A program made the translations under genes and the position numbers. Positions 25,928-34,561 of a stretch of DNA of 64,000 nucleotides are shown in pieces. The DNA comes from Paenibacillus mellifer. Its GTDB lineage: Bacteria; Bacillota; Bacilli; Paenibacillales; Paenibacillaceae. The stretch covers positions 248,001-312,000 of the forward strand of contig NZ_JALPRK010000003.1 of assembly GCF_023195895.1 (NCBI RefSeq), given 5' to 3'. Within the stretch, counting starts at the first letter, position 1; the number at the start of each line of letters is the position of its first letter. The notes under the pieces were generated by a model that made no database searches, was not told the DNA's origin, and worked only from the letters and a program-made list of their open reading frames with translations.

Positions 25928-26404
25928 ATGTCTAAAGATAAATTGTCCGACTTAATTAGTCCGGAGGCGGTCATCAATTTTGAAACAGGTGCCATTCAAG
26001 CAAGCACTTTGGATTCAATTATTAATCTATTGCCGTTTGAAATGGGCTTTTGCGATGCTAACGATATTTTCCGTTGGTATTCCAATAATCCAAACCGTGT
26101 CCATGGTCGTCGTAAAGAAGCCATTGGTCGCCATGTGCTTGAACTTCATCCCAAAGTGGCGCATCACGTTGAAAAATTGTTGAATGATTTTCGTTCAGGA
26201 ACACGCGATGAATGGGAATTTTGGTTCCCCAAACGTTCTGGGGAATCCGGTCAAATTTATCAAAAATTCATGGCTGTACGGGATAAAAACGGAACCTATC
26301 TAGGTTGTATGGATGTTACCGTTAATATGGACCTTTTCCAAGGAAAAGAAGGCAAACACACCCCAGAAACGATTGACGAGTTTAAAGCTGTTCAACCTAA
26401 ATGA
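25928..26404 (+). CDS. Stand-alone PAS-domain protein
   Basis: 158 residues. The core from about residue 35 reads FEMGFCDANDIFRWYSNNPN, GRHVLELHPKVAHHVEKLL, RDEWEFWFP, then FMAVRDKNGTYLGCMDVTVN. This is the PAS domain seen at the C terminus of DUF438 proteins, possibly cofactor- or heme-binding. No output domain is present, so it would act through a partner or as a ligand carrier. AAAGGAGG precedes ATG 25928. It converges on the azoreductase gene with a three-base gap. Confidence 0.85.
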   Translation: MSKDKLSDLISPEAVINFETGAIQASTLDSIINLLPFEMGFCDANDIFRWYSNNPNRVHGRRKEAIGRHVLELHPKVAHHVEKLLNDFRSGTRDEWEFWFPKRSGESGQIYQKFMAVRDKNGTYLGCMDVTVNMDLFQGKEGKHTPETIDEFKAVQPK

Positions 26405-26407
26405 CGA

Positions 26408-27049
26408 TTAATTTTCGTAAAAATGCCGAAAAGCCTTTTCTAGATCTAGATTCGCATGCTCCCACACCTGATCGGCAGACAAGATATCCGTTCCTTGAGC
26501 GCGAACCAAATCGAACTGGCTAAAGCCCATGATATTCGTAAACATCTCTTTTAGATAATTAGGGGCAAAATCCAATGCAGTATAACGGTCGTTATTCGTA
26601 TAGATTCCACCTGAGGCTTGCAGGAGAAGCAATCGATAGTCATCGGTCATCAATCCCACAGAACCCGACTCTGTGTATTTAAACGTTTCACGTGCGATGA
26701 GGATGTTATCCATGTAGTCCTTGAGTCGAGAGGTAATGTTAAAGTTATGCAGCGGCGTTGAAATGACGATCCGATGATGGTCCTTGAATTGCGTCAATAA
26801 TGCAGCAGACTGTTTGGCAATCTCTGCTTCAGTTGGATTTAGGGCGATGTCAGACTTTTGTTTGTTCCAAATCGCAAGTAATCCATCCGCTTCAATTCTT
26901 GGAATATCCAACTCATAAAGATTTATGATTGTCAGTTCATCGTCCGGGAATTCATGCTTAACCTTTTCAATAAATTTTTCTTGCAATTGAACGGAAAAGT
27001 GATTGCGGTTTGTAAAATCAGGATGTGCGTTAATAAGTAAAGTTTTCAT
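26408..27049 (-). CDS. FMN-dependent NADH-azoreductase
   Basis: 213 residues of the AzoR/NQO flavodoxin-fold family, which reduce quinones and azo dyes by two-electron transfer with FMN. Evidence: LLINAHPDFTNRNHFSVQLQ at the N terminus, IVISTPLHNFNITSRLKDYMD near 95-115, FKYTESGSVGLM, and LLLQASGGIY. AAAGGAG precedes ATG 27049. It is divergent from a WYL regulator 88 bases away, whose target it probably is. Confidence 0.9.
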   Translation of the reverse strand: MKTLLINAHPDFTNRNHFSVQLQEKFIEKVKHEFPDDELTIINLYELDIPRIEADGLLAIWNKQKSDIALNPTEAEIAKQSAALLTQFKDHHRIVISTPLHNFNITSRLKDYMDNILIARETFKYTESGSVGLMTDDYRLLLLQASGGIYTNNDRYTALDFAPNYLKEMFTNIMGFSQFDLVRAQGTDILSADQVWEHANLDLEKAFRHFYEN

Positions 27050-27136
27050 CTATAAAACTCCTTTGTTTTTGATAAACTAAGTGTACCCTTAAAAGGTGAC
27101 AATATTAGACACCATTAAACAAAGGTGGAGCAAAGA

Positions 27137-28072
27137 ATGAAAAAAGCAGAACGTCTCAATCAGGAACTTATTTTTTTGAGCAATAAACACGAATTTCGAT
27201 TAAAAGACTTGATGGAAGAGTTTCATATTTCTAAAAGAACGGCACTAAGAGATCTTGAAGAATTGGCTGCGCTGGGTTTGCCTTATTATACAGAAAGCGG
27301 CAGATACGGAGGTTATAAATTGATTAACCAAACCTTGCTGCCCCCGGTTTATTTCAACAAGGATGAGATTCGAGCTATTTTCTTCGCATTGAATGCCCTA
27401 AACATTCTCTCAAGCACGCCTTTTGAAAAATCATATCCACATATCCGACAAAAATTATTGGCCACTTTACCTAAGAGCCAGCAAGAGTATCTTGATCGGA
27501 TGCTTAAGGTGGTTCGGTATTATAGCGTTGCTCCAATTAACCCGCCAGAATATCTTGCGCTTATCTTAACTGCGATTATGGAAGAAAAAGTGGTTCGAAT
27601 GATCTACTCTCAACATGAAACCATTCAAATTGATCTTCAGGTTTATGAATTGTTTTATCGCAATGGCATTTGGTTTTGTAGTGCTTATGAGGTCAATCAA
27701 AGAATGTGGGGAACCTATCGCTGTGATTATATGTCAGAGTGCGAAATTCTTGAAGAAATTGAACATACCCACTCCCTTAAAGAACTGAAGATATCTCATG
27801 AGGAACACGTGAAAAATTATCATCATATCCCTTTTCGCGCTCAATTAACTTCGTTTGGGAAAGAACTATTTTTAAAGCATCATTACCCGAATATGGTGCT
27901 AGAAGAGAAGGACGGGATCTCTTATCTGACCGGCGGCTATAATGAAGCTGAACTCGACTACATGACGCATTATCTATGTTCCTATGGGAAACATGTAAAA
28001 ATTGAATTTCCGGAACAGCTCAAGAAAAGTTATCTTCAACAACTTGATGAAATAAAGTCACAATATCTCTAA
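27137..28072 (+). CDS. WYL-domain transcriptional regulator
   Basis: 311 residues from ATG 27137 after AAGGTGG. Winged helix FRLKDLMEEFHISKRTALRD at residues about 18-37, then GLPYYTESGRYGGYKL, and a WYL-like domain with YELFYRNGIWFCSAY and YRCDYM. It is divergent from the azoreductase; the intervening bases hold the inverted GTACC/GGTGAC pair around CTTAAAA, a possible operator. Related in build, but not closely, to the WYL gene at 15993. Confidence 0.87.
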   Translation: MKKAERLNQELIFLSNKHEFRLKDLMEEFHISKRTALRDLEELAALGLPYYTESGRYGGYKLINQTLLPPVYFNKDEIRAIFFALNALNILSSTPFEKSYPHIRQKLLATLPKSQQEYLDRMLKVVRYYSVAPINPPEYLALILTAIMEEKVVRMIYSQHETIQIDLQVYELFYRNGIWFCSAYEVNQRMWGTYRCDYMSECEILEEIEHTHSLKELKISHEEHVKNYHHIPFRAQLTSFGKELFLKHHYPNMVLEEKDGISYLTGGYNEAELDYMTHYLCSYGKHVKIEFPEQLKKSYLQQLDEIKSQYL

Positions 28073-28199
28073 TTCAGGCCCCCCCTAATCCTCGCTACTT
28101 TCTTTTTCCACGATTATCGTATATTTCATCACATGCACTAAAATTTGACAATGATAAGCTTCATCATGTAAGCCTTACCACACTTTAGGGGGTAATATG

Positions 28200-28670
28200 A
28201 TGAGCAAATACGACGAAGCTATGAAACTGCTGGAAGAACAAGTGGGTAACAAGGATGGCCTGATCTCTCTATCCACCATCGCGCTGGAACCGGGGGCCAA
28301 TGGCAAAGGCCGTCCCGCCGCCCGCATTGTGGACGCCTATTATGAGGACGGCGCCTTCTACACCGTCACCTATGCGACCTCAAACAAGATGCAGCAGATC
28401 GCCCAAAACCCCGAAGTCGCCGTTTGTATCATCGTGGAAAACTTTACGGCCGATGGGATCGGTGAAAACCTGGGCTGGGTTTGTGACGAGAAAAACGCGG
28501 AGATGATGGCAAAGCTGCGCACCATATTCGCTGAGTGGTACAACGAAGCCAATAACGACGAAGACCCTAATACATGCCTGCTGCGCATTCGCCTGATAAA
28601 AGGCCTGTGGAATGACGCCCATAAAGGGATCCGAACGGAGATTGATTTTGTCAATAAGACGGTAAGTTAA
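28200..28670 (+). CDS. Pyridoxamine-5'-phosphate-oxidase-like flavin-binding protein
   Basis: 156 residues, split-barrel fold: LISLSTIALEPGANGKGRPA at residues about 21-40, AFYTVTYATSNKMQQIAQNP, and VAVCIIVENFTADGIGENLG. These proteins bind FMN, F420 or heme and act as small reductases or stress proteins; which one cannot be read. The start is the second ATG of a doublet, seven bases after TTAGGGGG. GC content is clearly higher than its flanks, suggesting separate acquisition. Confidence 0.85.
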   Translation: MSKYDEAMKLLEEQVGNKDGLISLSTIALEPGANGKGRPAARIVDAYYEDGAFYTVTYATSNKMQQIAQNPEVAVCIIVENFTADGIGENLGWVCDEKNAEMMAKLRTIFAEWYNEANNDEDPNTCLLRIRLIKGLWNDAHKGIRTEIDFVNKTVS

Positions 28671-28725
28671 GTTTTCAATCGCAGAGTAAGCCGCAAATTC
28701 CTAAACACTTGCTATCCGAAAATTG

Positions 28726-28756
28726 ATCAGTTATACTGATTATATTAATAACTGAT
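28726..28756. promoter_or_regulatory. MarR operator half-sites
   Basis: ATCAGTTAT at 28726-28734 and its exact inverse ATAACTGAT at 28748-28756 lie just upstream of the MarR gene, covering its promoter region. Confidence 0.6.
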
Positions 28757-28777
28757 TATCAGGAGGTGATTATTAGG

Positions 28778-29197
28778 TTGGATAAATGGAATCAATCTTA
28801 TGGTTTTTTGCTTGGAAAAGTCCTGCAACAAATGGAAGATAAGTTTGCTGAAGGACTCCTCCCCTTTCACATTAATGCAAGACAATATGGGGTACTTTTA
28901 TTTATTCAAGGAAACCCTTATTCATCGCAAAAGGATATTTCCGATAACCTACAAATCGATAGAACAACTATGGTAAGCCACATGGACCATTTGGAATCTT
29001 TAGGATTTGTGGAGCGAACAAAGAACCCTAATGATCGAAGATCCTATAGCCTTGTGATTACGGATAAGGGAAATGAGGTTTTGGATTCACGTTGGGACTT
29101 TTTAAAACAGGTTGAATTAGACGTTTTAGCTCCTTTAACTCAGCAAGAAAAGCATTTACTTAAAGATTTTCTGGTTAAAGTTTGGAAAACACTTTAA
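28778..29197 (+). CDS. MarR-family regulator, first gene of a rhodanese operon
   Basis: 139 residues from TTG 28778, ten bases after AGGAGGT; GTG 28766 lies inside that site and is unlikely. The winged helix is QKDISDNLQIDRTTMVSHMD (about residues 50-69) with wing RTKNPNDRRSYSLVIT. Inverted ATCAGTTAT sites upstream suggest autoregulation. The rhodanese gene starts 22 bases after its stop. MarR proteins with this pairing can sense oxidants or sulfur species; no sensing cysteine is evident here. Confidence 0.88.
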   Translation: MDKWNQSYGFLLGKVLQQMEDKFAEGLLPFHINARQYGVLLFIQGNPYSSQKDISDNLQIDRTTMVSHMDHLESLGFVERTKNPNDRRSYSLVITDKGNEVLDSRWDFLKQVELDVLAPLTQQEKHLLKDFLVKVWKTL

Positions 29198-29219
29198 AGA
29201 ACAGGAGAGATTGTAGAAT

Positions 29220-29612
29220 ATGAACGCACTTGATTATTTTAATGCACGTTTGGAAGCAACCATCAGCCCTATGGATTATATGAGAGCTAAGCAAATGGAT
29301 CCGGAGAAATACTTCTTAATGGATGTTAGAAACGGCCCCATTCATGTAAGAAGTGTAACCATTAAGGATGCTTATGTTCTACCTGAACAGGAATTGTCAA
29401 ACCGCTTAAATGAAATACCCAAGGATAAGGAAATTATCGTTTACTGCTGGGATGTCTGGTGCAATACTGCGGCCAAAGTAGCAAAGACTTTATTGGAACA
29501 AGGTTATCATGTTAAGGAATTAACCGGAGGAATTGCGGCATGGCAAGAAATGAACTTTCCTGTCTCCGACACAACCAAGGTGGATCAAATATCTGATCAA
29601 TGTGGGTGCTAA
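29220..29612 (+). CDS. Rhodanese-like sulfurtransferase
   Basis: 130 residues, one rhodanese domain: YFLMDVRNGPIHVRSVTIKD, a proposed active-site loop IVYCWDVWCNTAAKVA with the sulfur-carrying cysteine near residue 76, then VKELTGGIAAWQEMNFPV. A second cysteine pair ends the protein (DQCGC). It transfers sulfane sulfur in sulfur or cyanide detoxification. Operonic with marR, ended by the terminator at 29619. Its 3' third plus the terminator is duplicated 3.9 kb away at 33336-33538. Confidence 0.9.
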   Translation: MNALDYFNARLEATISPMDYMRAKQMDPEKYFLMDVRNGPIHVRSVTIKDAYVLPEQELSNRLNEIPKDKEIIVYCWDVWCNTAAKVAKTLLEQGYHVKELTGGIAAWQEMNFPVSDTTKVDQISDQCGC

Positions 29613-29618
29613 ATCAAT

Positions 29619-29648
29619 AAGACGCCGGGGAAGGTTCCCCGGCGTCTT
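29619..29648 (+). terminator. Terminator of the marR-rhodanese operon
   Basis: A perfect stem AAGACGCCGGGGAA/TTCCCCGGCGTCTT around GG. A near-identical copy follows the duplicated fragment at 33507. Confidence 0.85.
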
Positions 29649-29714
29649 ATTGTCCATAATTCAGCTGACTGCGGAAGAAGGTAGCGATATTCGCCATAGC
29701 CCCCTTGGATAGCC

Positions 29715-30293
29715 TTAGGATTCCCCTTCAGTAAGGGCAGAGATGATTTCTTGGGTAGTCCGGGTACGCCCGATGCGCGGGAAAATATAGCTTTTCACAT
29801 AATCATGCTCGGCCTGGGAAAATCCAGTCATTGCATCGATCGCGAAAATCTGCTGGTAACCATGCATAAATGCTTCCCGTGCGGTCGTATCCACACCGAT
29901 TCCGGTTGCGATTCCGCATAAGACGATGGTGTCTATTCCCCTGCGGCGCAGCTGCAGGTCCAGCTCCGTCCCGTAAAAAGCTCCCCACTGCTTCTTGGTA
30001 ATGATGTGGTCCGTATCGGTGACCCGCATTTCCGCGACGATCTCATCCCATCCCTCAGGAAGATTCAGTGCAGGTGCAGGGGTATCCAACTTCGGTTTAG
30101 GGATATCCTTCAGGTCTTTGCTGGATACCCGGACCAAGGCAACCATCGAGCCTTGCTTACGGAAGGCATCTGCCAAGTCGGCGGCGTTGGATACCACCTG
30201 CTCGGCGGAATAAGGGGCGTATTGGTTCCCCAACCACTTTTGAAGATCGATGACAACCAGCGCTGTTTTTTTCGGATCAAATAATTTTTCCAT
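29715..30293 (-). CDS. Isochorismatase-fold hydrolase lacking the usual catalytic cysteine
   Basis: 192 residues from ATG 30293, nine bases after GGGGAG. The fold is clear: [19 protein letters not shown] with the first Asp, [20 protein letters not shown] with the Lys, then [20 protein letters not shown]. In active cysteine hydrolases a Cys stands where this protein has Gly in ATGIGV; the E. coli YecD group shows the same change. Enzymatic activity as an amidase is therefore doubtful. It is divergent from the TetR regulator at 30418. Confidence 0.85.
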   Translation of the reverse strand: MEKLFDPKKTALVVIDLQKWLGNQYAPYSAEQVVSNAADLADAFRKQGSMVALVRVSSKDLKDIPKPKLDTPAPALNLPEGWDEIVAEMRVTDTDHIITKKQWGAFYGTELDLQLRRRGIDTIVLCGIATGIGVDTTAREAFMHGYQQIFAIDAMTGFSQAEHDYVKSYIFPRIGRTRTTQEIISALTEGES

Positions 30294-30377
30294 ACCGTTA
30301 TTCTCCCCATCACTCATATTTGACTGCGTGTTAACAATCGTGAACTCACAGTCATTTGACTTGGTGTTTTATATTTT

Positions 30378-30396
30378 GTACTATGATTCATAGTAC
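30378..30396. promoter_or_regulatory. Perfect 19-base palindrome between isochorismatase-like and TetR genes
   Basis: GTACTATGA and TCATAGTAC around one base, 22 bases upstream of the TetR start. It is probably the TetR operator, controlling both directions. Confidence 0.75.
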
Positions 30397-30417
30397 GTCA
30401 AGGGGGAGAATCTTTAT

Positions 30418-31305
30418 ATGAATGTGACAAGGGAAGAGGTCATACAATCAGCGACGAAGCTTTTTAAGGAACGTGGGTTTCTTTCGACGACGATACAGGA
30501 TATTGCCGAGGATTGCGGTATTTCCAAGGGGTCGGTCTATAAATTCTTTCCTTCCAAAGAGGATCTCTTTAGCGAGGTATTTAATCAATGTCATAACGAT
30601 TATTTTGATCAAGTCGATGCGCTGACACGTCTTCCCGGACTATCGCCGGAAGAACAGTTTGTTCAGCAGATCGTTTTGCGATTCCGCTACTTTATGGAGT
30701 ACAAACATATTCTGGTCGAATTTACGGAGCTCCCTATTCAACAGGATCCCAAGTTCCAGCCGCTCAGACACAAGGTTAGGGGCCGGCTCATCCGATGGCA
30801 TAGAGAGTGTTTGCTGCATGTATATGGCGAGGAAATCCAACCGTATCTATGGGACTTGGTTGCCATCTATCGGGCGATTCTGAAGGAATATCTCTTTTGG
30901 ATTGTATATGAGGAGAGGTCGTTATCCCTCGAGGAAACGGCGAGGTTCATCCTGGACAAGCTCCATGTGCTCGTTAAGCATATGATGACGTCCGATCCTA
31001 AGTCTATGCTGAACCAAGCTTCATTCGAGAGGTATTTAAACTGGGGATTCGAGGACCGGCAGGGTGAGAAGGAGCAGATTCTTTCAGAACTGTTTCGGGA
31101 GATGGATACGGCCATGAATACGATCCCGGCCGGTGCCGCACATCGTTCGGAAATAAGGGAGCTTTCCCGTTTCATCCAGACGGAGGTTAGCAAGGAGGCC
31201 GCGAATCATCCGCTGATACAGGCCTCGCTGTCCTATTTAGAGAGGGAGAAGGAACTTAAAAGTCTGGTCGTTCAGTTGAGGAATGTTATCTTCTCGGGGA
31301 ATTAA
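30418..31305 (+). CDS. Large TetR-family regulator
   Basis: 295 residues, longer than the usual 190-220. HTH: STTIQDIAEDCGISKGSVYKF (residues about 23-43), followed by an extended helical effector region ending in a charged helix (LSYLEREKELKSLVVQLRN). Such long TetR proteins are often encoded beside an efflux pump. None is present; the divergent gene is the isochorismatase-like protein. A perfect palindrome lies in the gap. CAAGGGGGAG precedes ATG 30418. Confidence 0.88.
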   Translation: MNVTREEVIQSATKLFKERGFLSTTIQDIAEDCGISKGSVYKFFPSKEDLFSEVFNQCHNDYFDQVDALTRLPGLSPEEQFVQQIVLRFRYFMEYKHILVEFTELPIQQDPKFQPLRHKVRGRLIRWHRECLLHVYGEEIQPYLWDLVAIYRAILKEYLFWIVYEERSLSLEETARFILDKLHVLVKHMMTSDPKSMLNQASFERYLNWGFEDRQGEKEQILSELFREMDTAMNTIPAGAAHRSEIRELSRFIQTEVSKEAANHPLIQASLSYLEREKELKSLVVQLRNVIFSGN

Positions 31306-31331
31306 CTTGATGGGGACCTGCCCCCATGGGT

Positions 31332-31568
31332 TCAGGTCCAAGCCCAAAAGAATCCGTCGCGGTCCCAAGCAATTCTGCCCCCGTGAAGTTTGCGAAAAGC
31401 CTTCTTCACTTCTTTAGACAGCGATGTATTTCCGTTCTCATTCACGAAAACGAATTGTTCGCCGAAATGGGTCTTCACATATTCAATTGCATCGGTCTGA
31501 TAGAGGTTTCCCCTAAACCTGATTTCCTTGACCATCCATTCTGCCACTTCCTGTGCGGTTACTTCCAT
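31332..31568 (-). CDS. DUF6953-like small protein
   Basis: 78 residues. EVTAQEVAEWMVKEIRFRGN, then QTDAIEYVKTHFGEQFVFVN, NGNTSLSKEVKKAFRKLHGG and a C-terminal WDRDGFFWAWT. It resembles the DUF6953 family, an uncharacterised alpha/beta protein. Ribosome site AGGAG before ATG 31568. It lies 54 bases downstream of the MidA-like gene on the same strand and may be co-transcribed with it. Confidence 0.65.
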   Translation of the reverse strand: MEVTAQEVAEWMVKEIRFRGNLYQTDAIEYVKTHFGEQFVFVNENGNTSLSKEVKKAFRKLHGGRIAWDRDGFFWAWT

Positions 31569-31622
31569 AGGTGATGCTCCTTTCTACTCGCTTGTTGTTC
31601 CATTACCTTTGCAGCAACCCCA

Positions 31623-33164
31623 TCAATAATTCATCAGCGCTAATGCCTCTTCATTATCAGGTTCAAGTTCCAACAACTTTTGCAAGTACCTCTTTGCGTC
31701 TTCAATGAAGTCTAACTCGAAACAGCAAATGGCGAGGCAATAAAATACAGTGGATACGACCTCGTCTTGCTCTTCGTGTACCGAAATCTCCAAATAGTAT
31801 TTGGAGGGTTCGTACATCTCCATCTCAAATAGGATCAATCCCGCATCGAGCGCCAGATCATATCGCTGCTCCATGACGTAATACGAGGACCACATCCGCT
31901 GAATGCCACGAAGCAAATCCTGCTTTTCGTCTTCATTGGATTCTGGCAACAGGCTGGAAATCCGCTTCGTGCTCTGAATGAAAAATTCCGCATCATAACC
32001 GCCCAAACGCCAGAAACTTAAGATTTGCTGCAACTCCATGCTATCTAGATTGCGATCCACCCACCATTTCATATTAAAAAAATCATCGGGACCAAAGCGT
32101 TCGATACAACGACGGTAGGCTAATCGCAAGTGATGATAATCCAATGGTTGATCAAGATAGAGAATACAGCCCACATTAATATTTTTATAATGATGCGGAG
32201 GGAATAACGCCTCGGCTCCTTTTTGTTCATAAACATACTTCATCGCATGGTAGTTGGCCGTTAATGAAAAGCTTCCATGTAAGACCAACTCGGGCGGTTC
32301 TGCAAATTTCCAGCTATCCAGCAAGTGATCTCCTTTGTCTGCTGTGATCAAAAGAAAACCCGATGAGGTTAACCGATTCAAACGCTCCAAACAAGCGATA
32401 CCGGCAGCAGGAAATAAAATATGCGAGTCTTCAAGTTGTTCCTGATAAATGGAAATCACATTGCGGTAAGGATAGGTTTCCTGTTCGTACTCAGGCGCTC
32501 GTCGATGCTCATAGCTTAAATGGATTTGATCTAACCATTCTGCGGGTTGAAGCGAATCATGATGTTCGGGTTGCTCAACGTAAACATCCGTTTCATAAAC
32601 CTTCCCCTCTCCAATGTAAATCAATTCCTGCGGTATGCTATCGAAGAAGTAGTTGGCAATAAGGATGATGGGTTGTTTTAAATCTCCTTCACGAATGGTT
32701 GTGCCTGTTACAATGAGGTTCAGCTCTGAATCATGCACAGCATCAAATTGCGCAAAGTCCAGTAATCCTTCGGCAATAAACGTTTGAAGCGCGGGATGCG
32801 CCTTCCAAGCCATAACATTGTCCATGGCCAAATCCGTCATGATATAGCGGAACGGAGGCAGCGAGATCCCGACGTAGTCTACTAACTGACACAATTCCTT
32901 TAACAAATGGAAAGCAAGTCGTCCCGCTCCTGCTCCAAGCTCCACAATATGTACGGGCTCAAAGCCATTTCCCCTATTCACTCGATCTTGAAGAAACCCA
33001 AAGATCATTTCTGCATAGGCAGCTGCAATCATGGGATTACTCGTTATATATTGGGGAACTTGGTCATTATTCCAGGCCCTCGTTCCCTTCTCTTCATAAT
33101 ACTCTCGCTGGACTTTCCAGATGGGCGCTTCACTGAAACGGTAACGTTTAGGATTACTTGTCAT
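31623..33164 (-). CDS. SAM-dependent methyltransferase-like protein with TPR tail (MidA-like)
   Basis: 513 residues. An early region YITSNPMIAAAYAEMIFGFL precedes the SAM-binding motif VHIVELGAGAGRLAFHLLKE (residues about 70-90). IILIANYFFDSIPQELIYIG near 170 resembles the MidA/NDUFAF7 arginine-methyltransferase group. The C-terminal 130 residues form helical repeats of TPR type, ending with QKLLELEPDNEEALALMNY. A protein substrate is likely but not identifiable. GGAAGG precedes ATG 33164. Confidence 0.75.
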   Translation of the reverse strand: MTSNPKRYRFSEAPIWKVQREYYEEKGTRAWNNDQVPQYITSNPMIAAAYAEMIFGFLQDRVNRGNGFEPVHIVELGAGAGRLAFHLLKELCQLVDYVGISLPPFRYIMTDLAMDNVMAWKAHPALQTFIAEGLLDFAQFDAVHDSELNLIVTGTTIREGDLKQPIILIANYFFDSIPQELIYIGEGKVYETDVYVEQPEHHDSLQPAEWLDQIHLSYEHRRAPEYEQETYPYRNVISIYQEQLEDSHILFPAAGIACLERLNRLTSSGFLLITADKGDHLLDSWKFAEPPELVLHGSFSLTANYHAMKYVYEQKGAEALFPPHHYKNINVGCILYLDQPLDYHHLRLAYRRCIERFGPDDFFNMKWWVDRNLDSMELQQILSFWRLGGYDAEFFIQSTKRISSLLPESNEDEKQDLLRGIQRMWSSYYVMEQRYDLALDAGLILFEMEMYEPSKYYLEISVHEEQDEVVSTVFYCLAICCFELDFIEDAKRYLQKLLELEPDNEEALALMNY

Positions 33165-33335
33165 TTAAGCCTTCCTTTGCCTGTATTAGATGGTATGCTG
33201 TGTCGGTACTCCGAGCTTAAACCATCATATCATTATACCCAACTTCTTACGATTCTCGCTTTCCCTATTCCGTTTCATTTGGTCTTGGAAGACCAGTGGC
33301 GAAACACCGTCGCCTTCCCAGCCATCGCTCTAGCT

Positions 33336-33497
33336 GATGTCTGGTGCAATACAGCGGACAAAGTAGCAAAGTCTTTATTGGAACAAGGTTATCAAGTGAA
33401 GGAATTGAACGGAGGAATTGTGGCATGGTAAGAAATGAACTTCCCTGTCTCCGACACAATCAAGGTGGATCAAGTATCTGATCAATGTGGGGGCTAA
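33336..33497 (+). pseudogene. Duplicated 3' third of the rhodanese gene
   Basis: Repeats 29451-29612 with roughly nine of ten bases identical. It starts inside the active-site loop at DVWCNTADKVAKSLLEQ, runs to GGIVAW, then has TAA at 33429 where the parent gene has CAA, and continues to EMNFPVSDTIKVDQVSDQC and TAA 33497. There is no start or promoter. The adjoining terminator was copied as well. A relic of a larger duplication followed by deletion. Confidence 0.88.
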
Positions 33498-33506
33498 CCT
33501 ACAAGG

Positions 33507-33538
33507 AAAGACGCCGGGGATGGTTCCCCGGCGTCTTT
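33507..33538 (+). terminator. Copy of the rhodanese terminator
   Basis: AAAGACGCCGGGGA and TCCCCGGCGTCTTT around TGGT, matching 29619-29648 apart from loop-proximal changes. On the minus strand it could end nothing obvious. Confidence 0.75.
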
Positions 33539-33556
33539 GTTTTTAGATAACAGCGG

Positions 33557-33955
33557 TCACTGTTTCACGATCATCCAATTCACTCCGAACTTATCTTCGA
33601 TCTCACCGTAATAGGCTCCCCACGGCTGTAATTCAAAAGGATACTTTACGGAACCACCCTGAGCAAGATTGCCGAAGGACTGACGGGCCTCTGCTTCATC
33701 AGTAAAAGTGAGTGACAGCGAAATGATTCGTCCTCCCCGAGTCAGTTCGAGGGGGGAGTCAGCAAGGAACAATAGATTCCCTCCTGCTACGGACAATACC
33801 ATATGCATCACTTTATCTTTGTTTGATTCTGGCGTGCCGGGGATGTCCCCGTAAGTCATCTTCGAAAGGATTTCCCCTCCCAATGCCTGCGCATAAAACC
33901 CAGCCTGCGCGCTCGCATCCTCCGATTGAATGTAGGCGTTAAGTTGTGCTGTCAT
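33557..33955 (-). CDS. PhnB-like VOC-superfamily protein
   Basis: 132 residues from ATG 33955, nine bases after GGAAGGA; longer starts up to 34039 would overlap the DUF1801 gene. LNAYIQSEDASAQAGFYAQA, GGEILSKMTYGDIPGTP and GEIEDKFGVNWMIV follow the PhnB pattern also seen at 14561. Small dimeric VOC protein; ligand unknown. It lies 80 bases downstream of the DUF1801 gene on the same strand, probably as an operon. Confidence 0.85.
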   Translation of the reverse strand: MTAQLNAYIQSEDASAQAGFYAQALGGEILSKMTYGDIPGTPESNKDKVMHMVLSVAGGNLLFLADSPLELTRGGRIISLSLTFTDEAEARQSFGNLAQGGSVKYPFELQPWGAYYGEIEDKFGVNWMIVKQ

Positions 33956-34035
33956 GTTCAACATCCTTCCATCATTTTTTTGTACACCATTCATGCGACG
34001 AATCCACGACGATCCGGCTATTTCCTTATTCCAAG

Positions 34036-34452
34036 TCAAAGTGCTGAAGCCACTTTGCTCAGCAGCGCCATCAGTTCGGAGTTATCAACAATTTGTCCCT
34101 TGCGGAGCTTCAGTGTCTTTCTCTCCGGCGGCCCGTCAAACCGGTCTTCTGGAAGCTCCATGCCAGTCGTATTGAACAGCGTGAAACTGACCGCTTCCTT
34201 CGATGGCGAGATGACTGCAACATACTTACCATTCTTGAGAAAATGAGGTTTTTTGTACTGGATGCGTTCCTGGACATTCTCAATGGCCTCATGAACAATG
34301 CCGCGTAGGGCAACTGACAGCTCAACCTGCCACGGCTCCTTCAAAGCTTCAATAAAATCAGTTACTTCCGGGTTAATCTTTGGTCGCCTCCCTCTTTTTG
34401 AATTGTACTCCAAGTGACACAGCAGCAAGATATTACCATAATCATTAAACAA
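34036..34452 (-). CDS. DUF1801 (YdhG-like) protein
   Basis: Up to 138 residues. The core is VTDFIEALKEPWQVELSVAL, RIQYKKPHFLKNGKYVAVIS and FTLFNTTGMELPEDRF, a DUF1801/YdhG-type domain of unknown function. The true start is uncertain: the first 25 codons (FNDYGNILLLCHLEYNSK) look non-coding and the best ribosome site, GGGAGG, lies near 34388 with no standard start right after it. The N terminus may be damaged. Confidence 0.65.
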   Translation of the reverse strand: MFNDYGNILLLCHLEYNSKRGRRPKINPEVTDFIEALKEPWQVELSVALRGIVHEAIENVQERIQYKKPHFLKNGKYVAVISPSKEAVSFTLFNTTGMELPEDRFDGPPERKTLKLRKGQIVDNSELMALLSKVASAL

Positions 34453-34561
34453 AATAATTTACCTTACGTCAAGTAATACTTTATATAAATTAAGTTGAGT
34501 TGATTTCTTATAAAGAAACCGATATGATTAACTACGATTGTTCTGGAAAGAAGGGATTACC

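Noticed and set aside
28151..28162. GAAGCTTATCAT on the minus strand, identical to the staphylococcal att core start, as a fourth att site
   Set aside because: Only the first 12 bases fit; the Lys-stop part is absent and the flanks do not match the three good copies. A 12-mer match can be chance.
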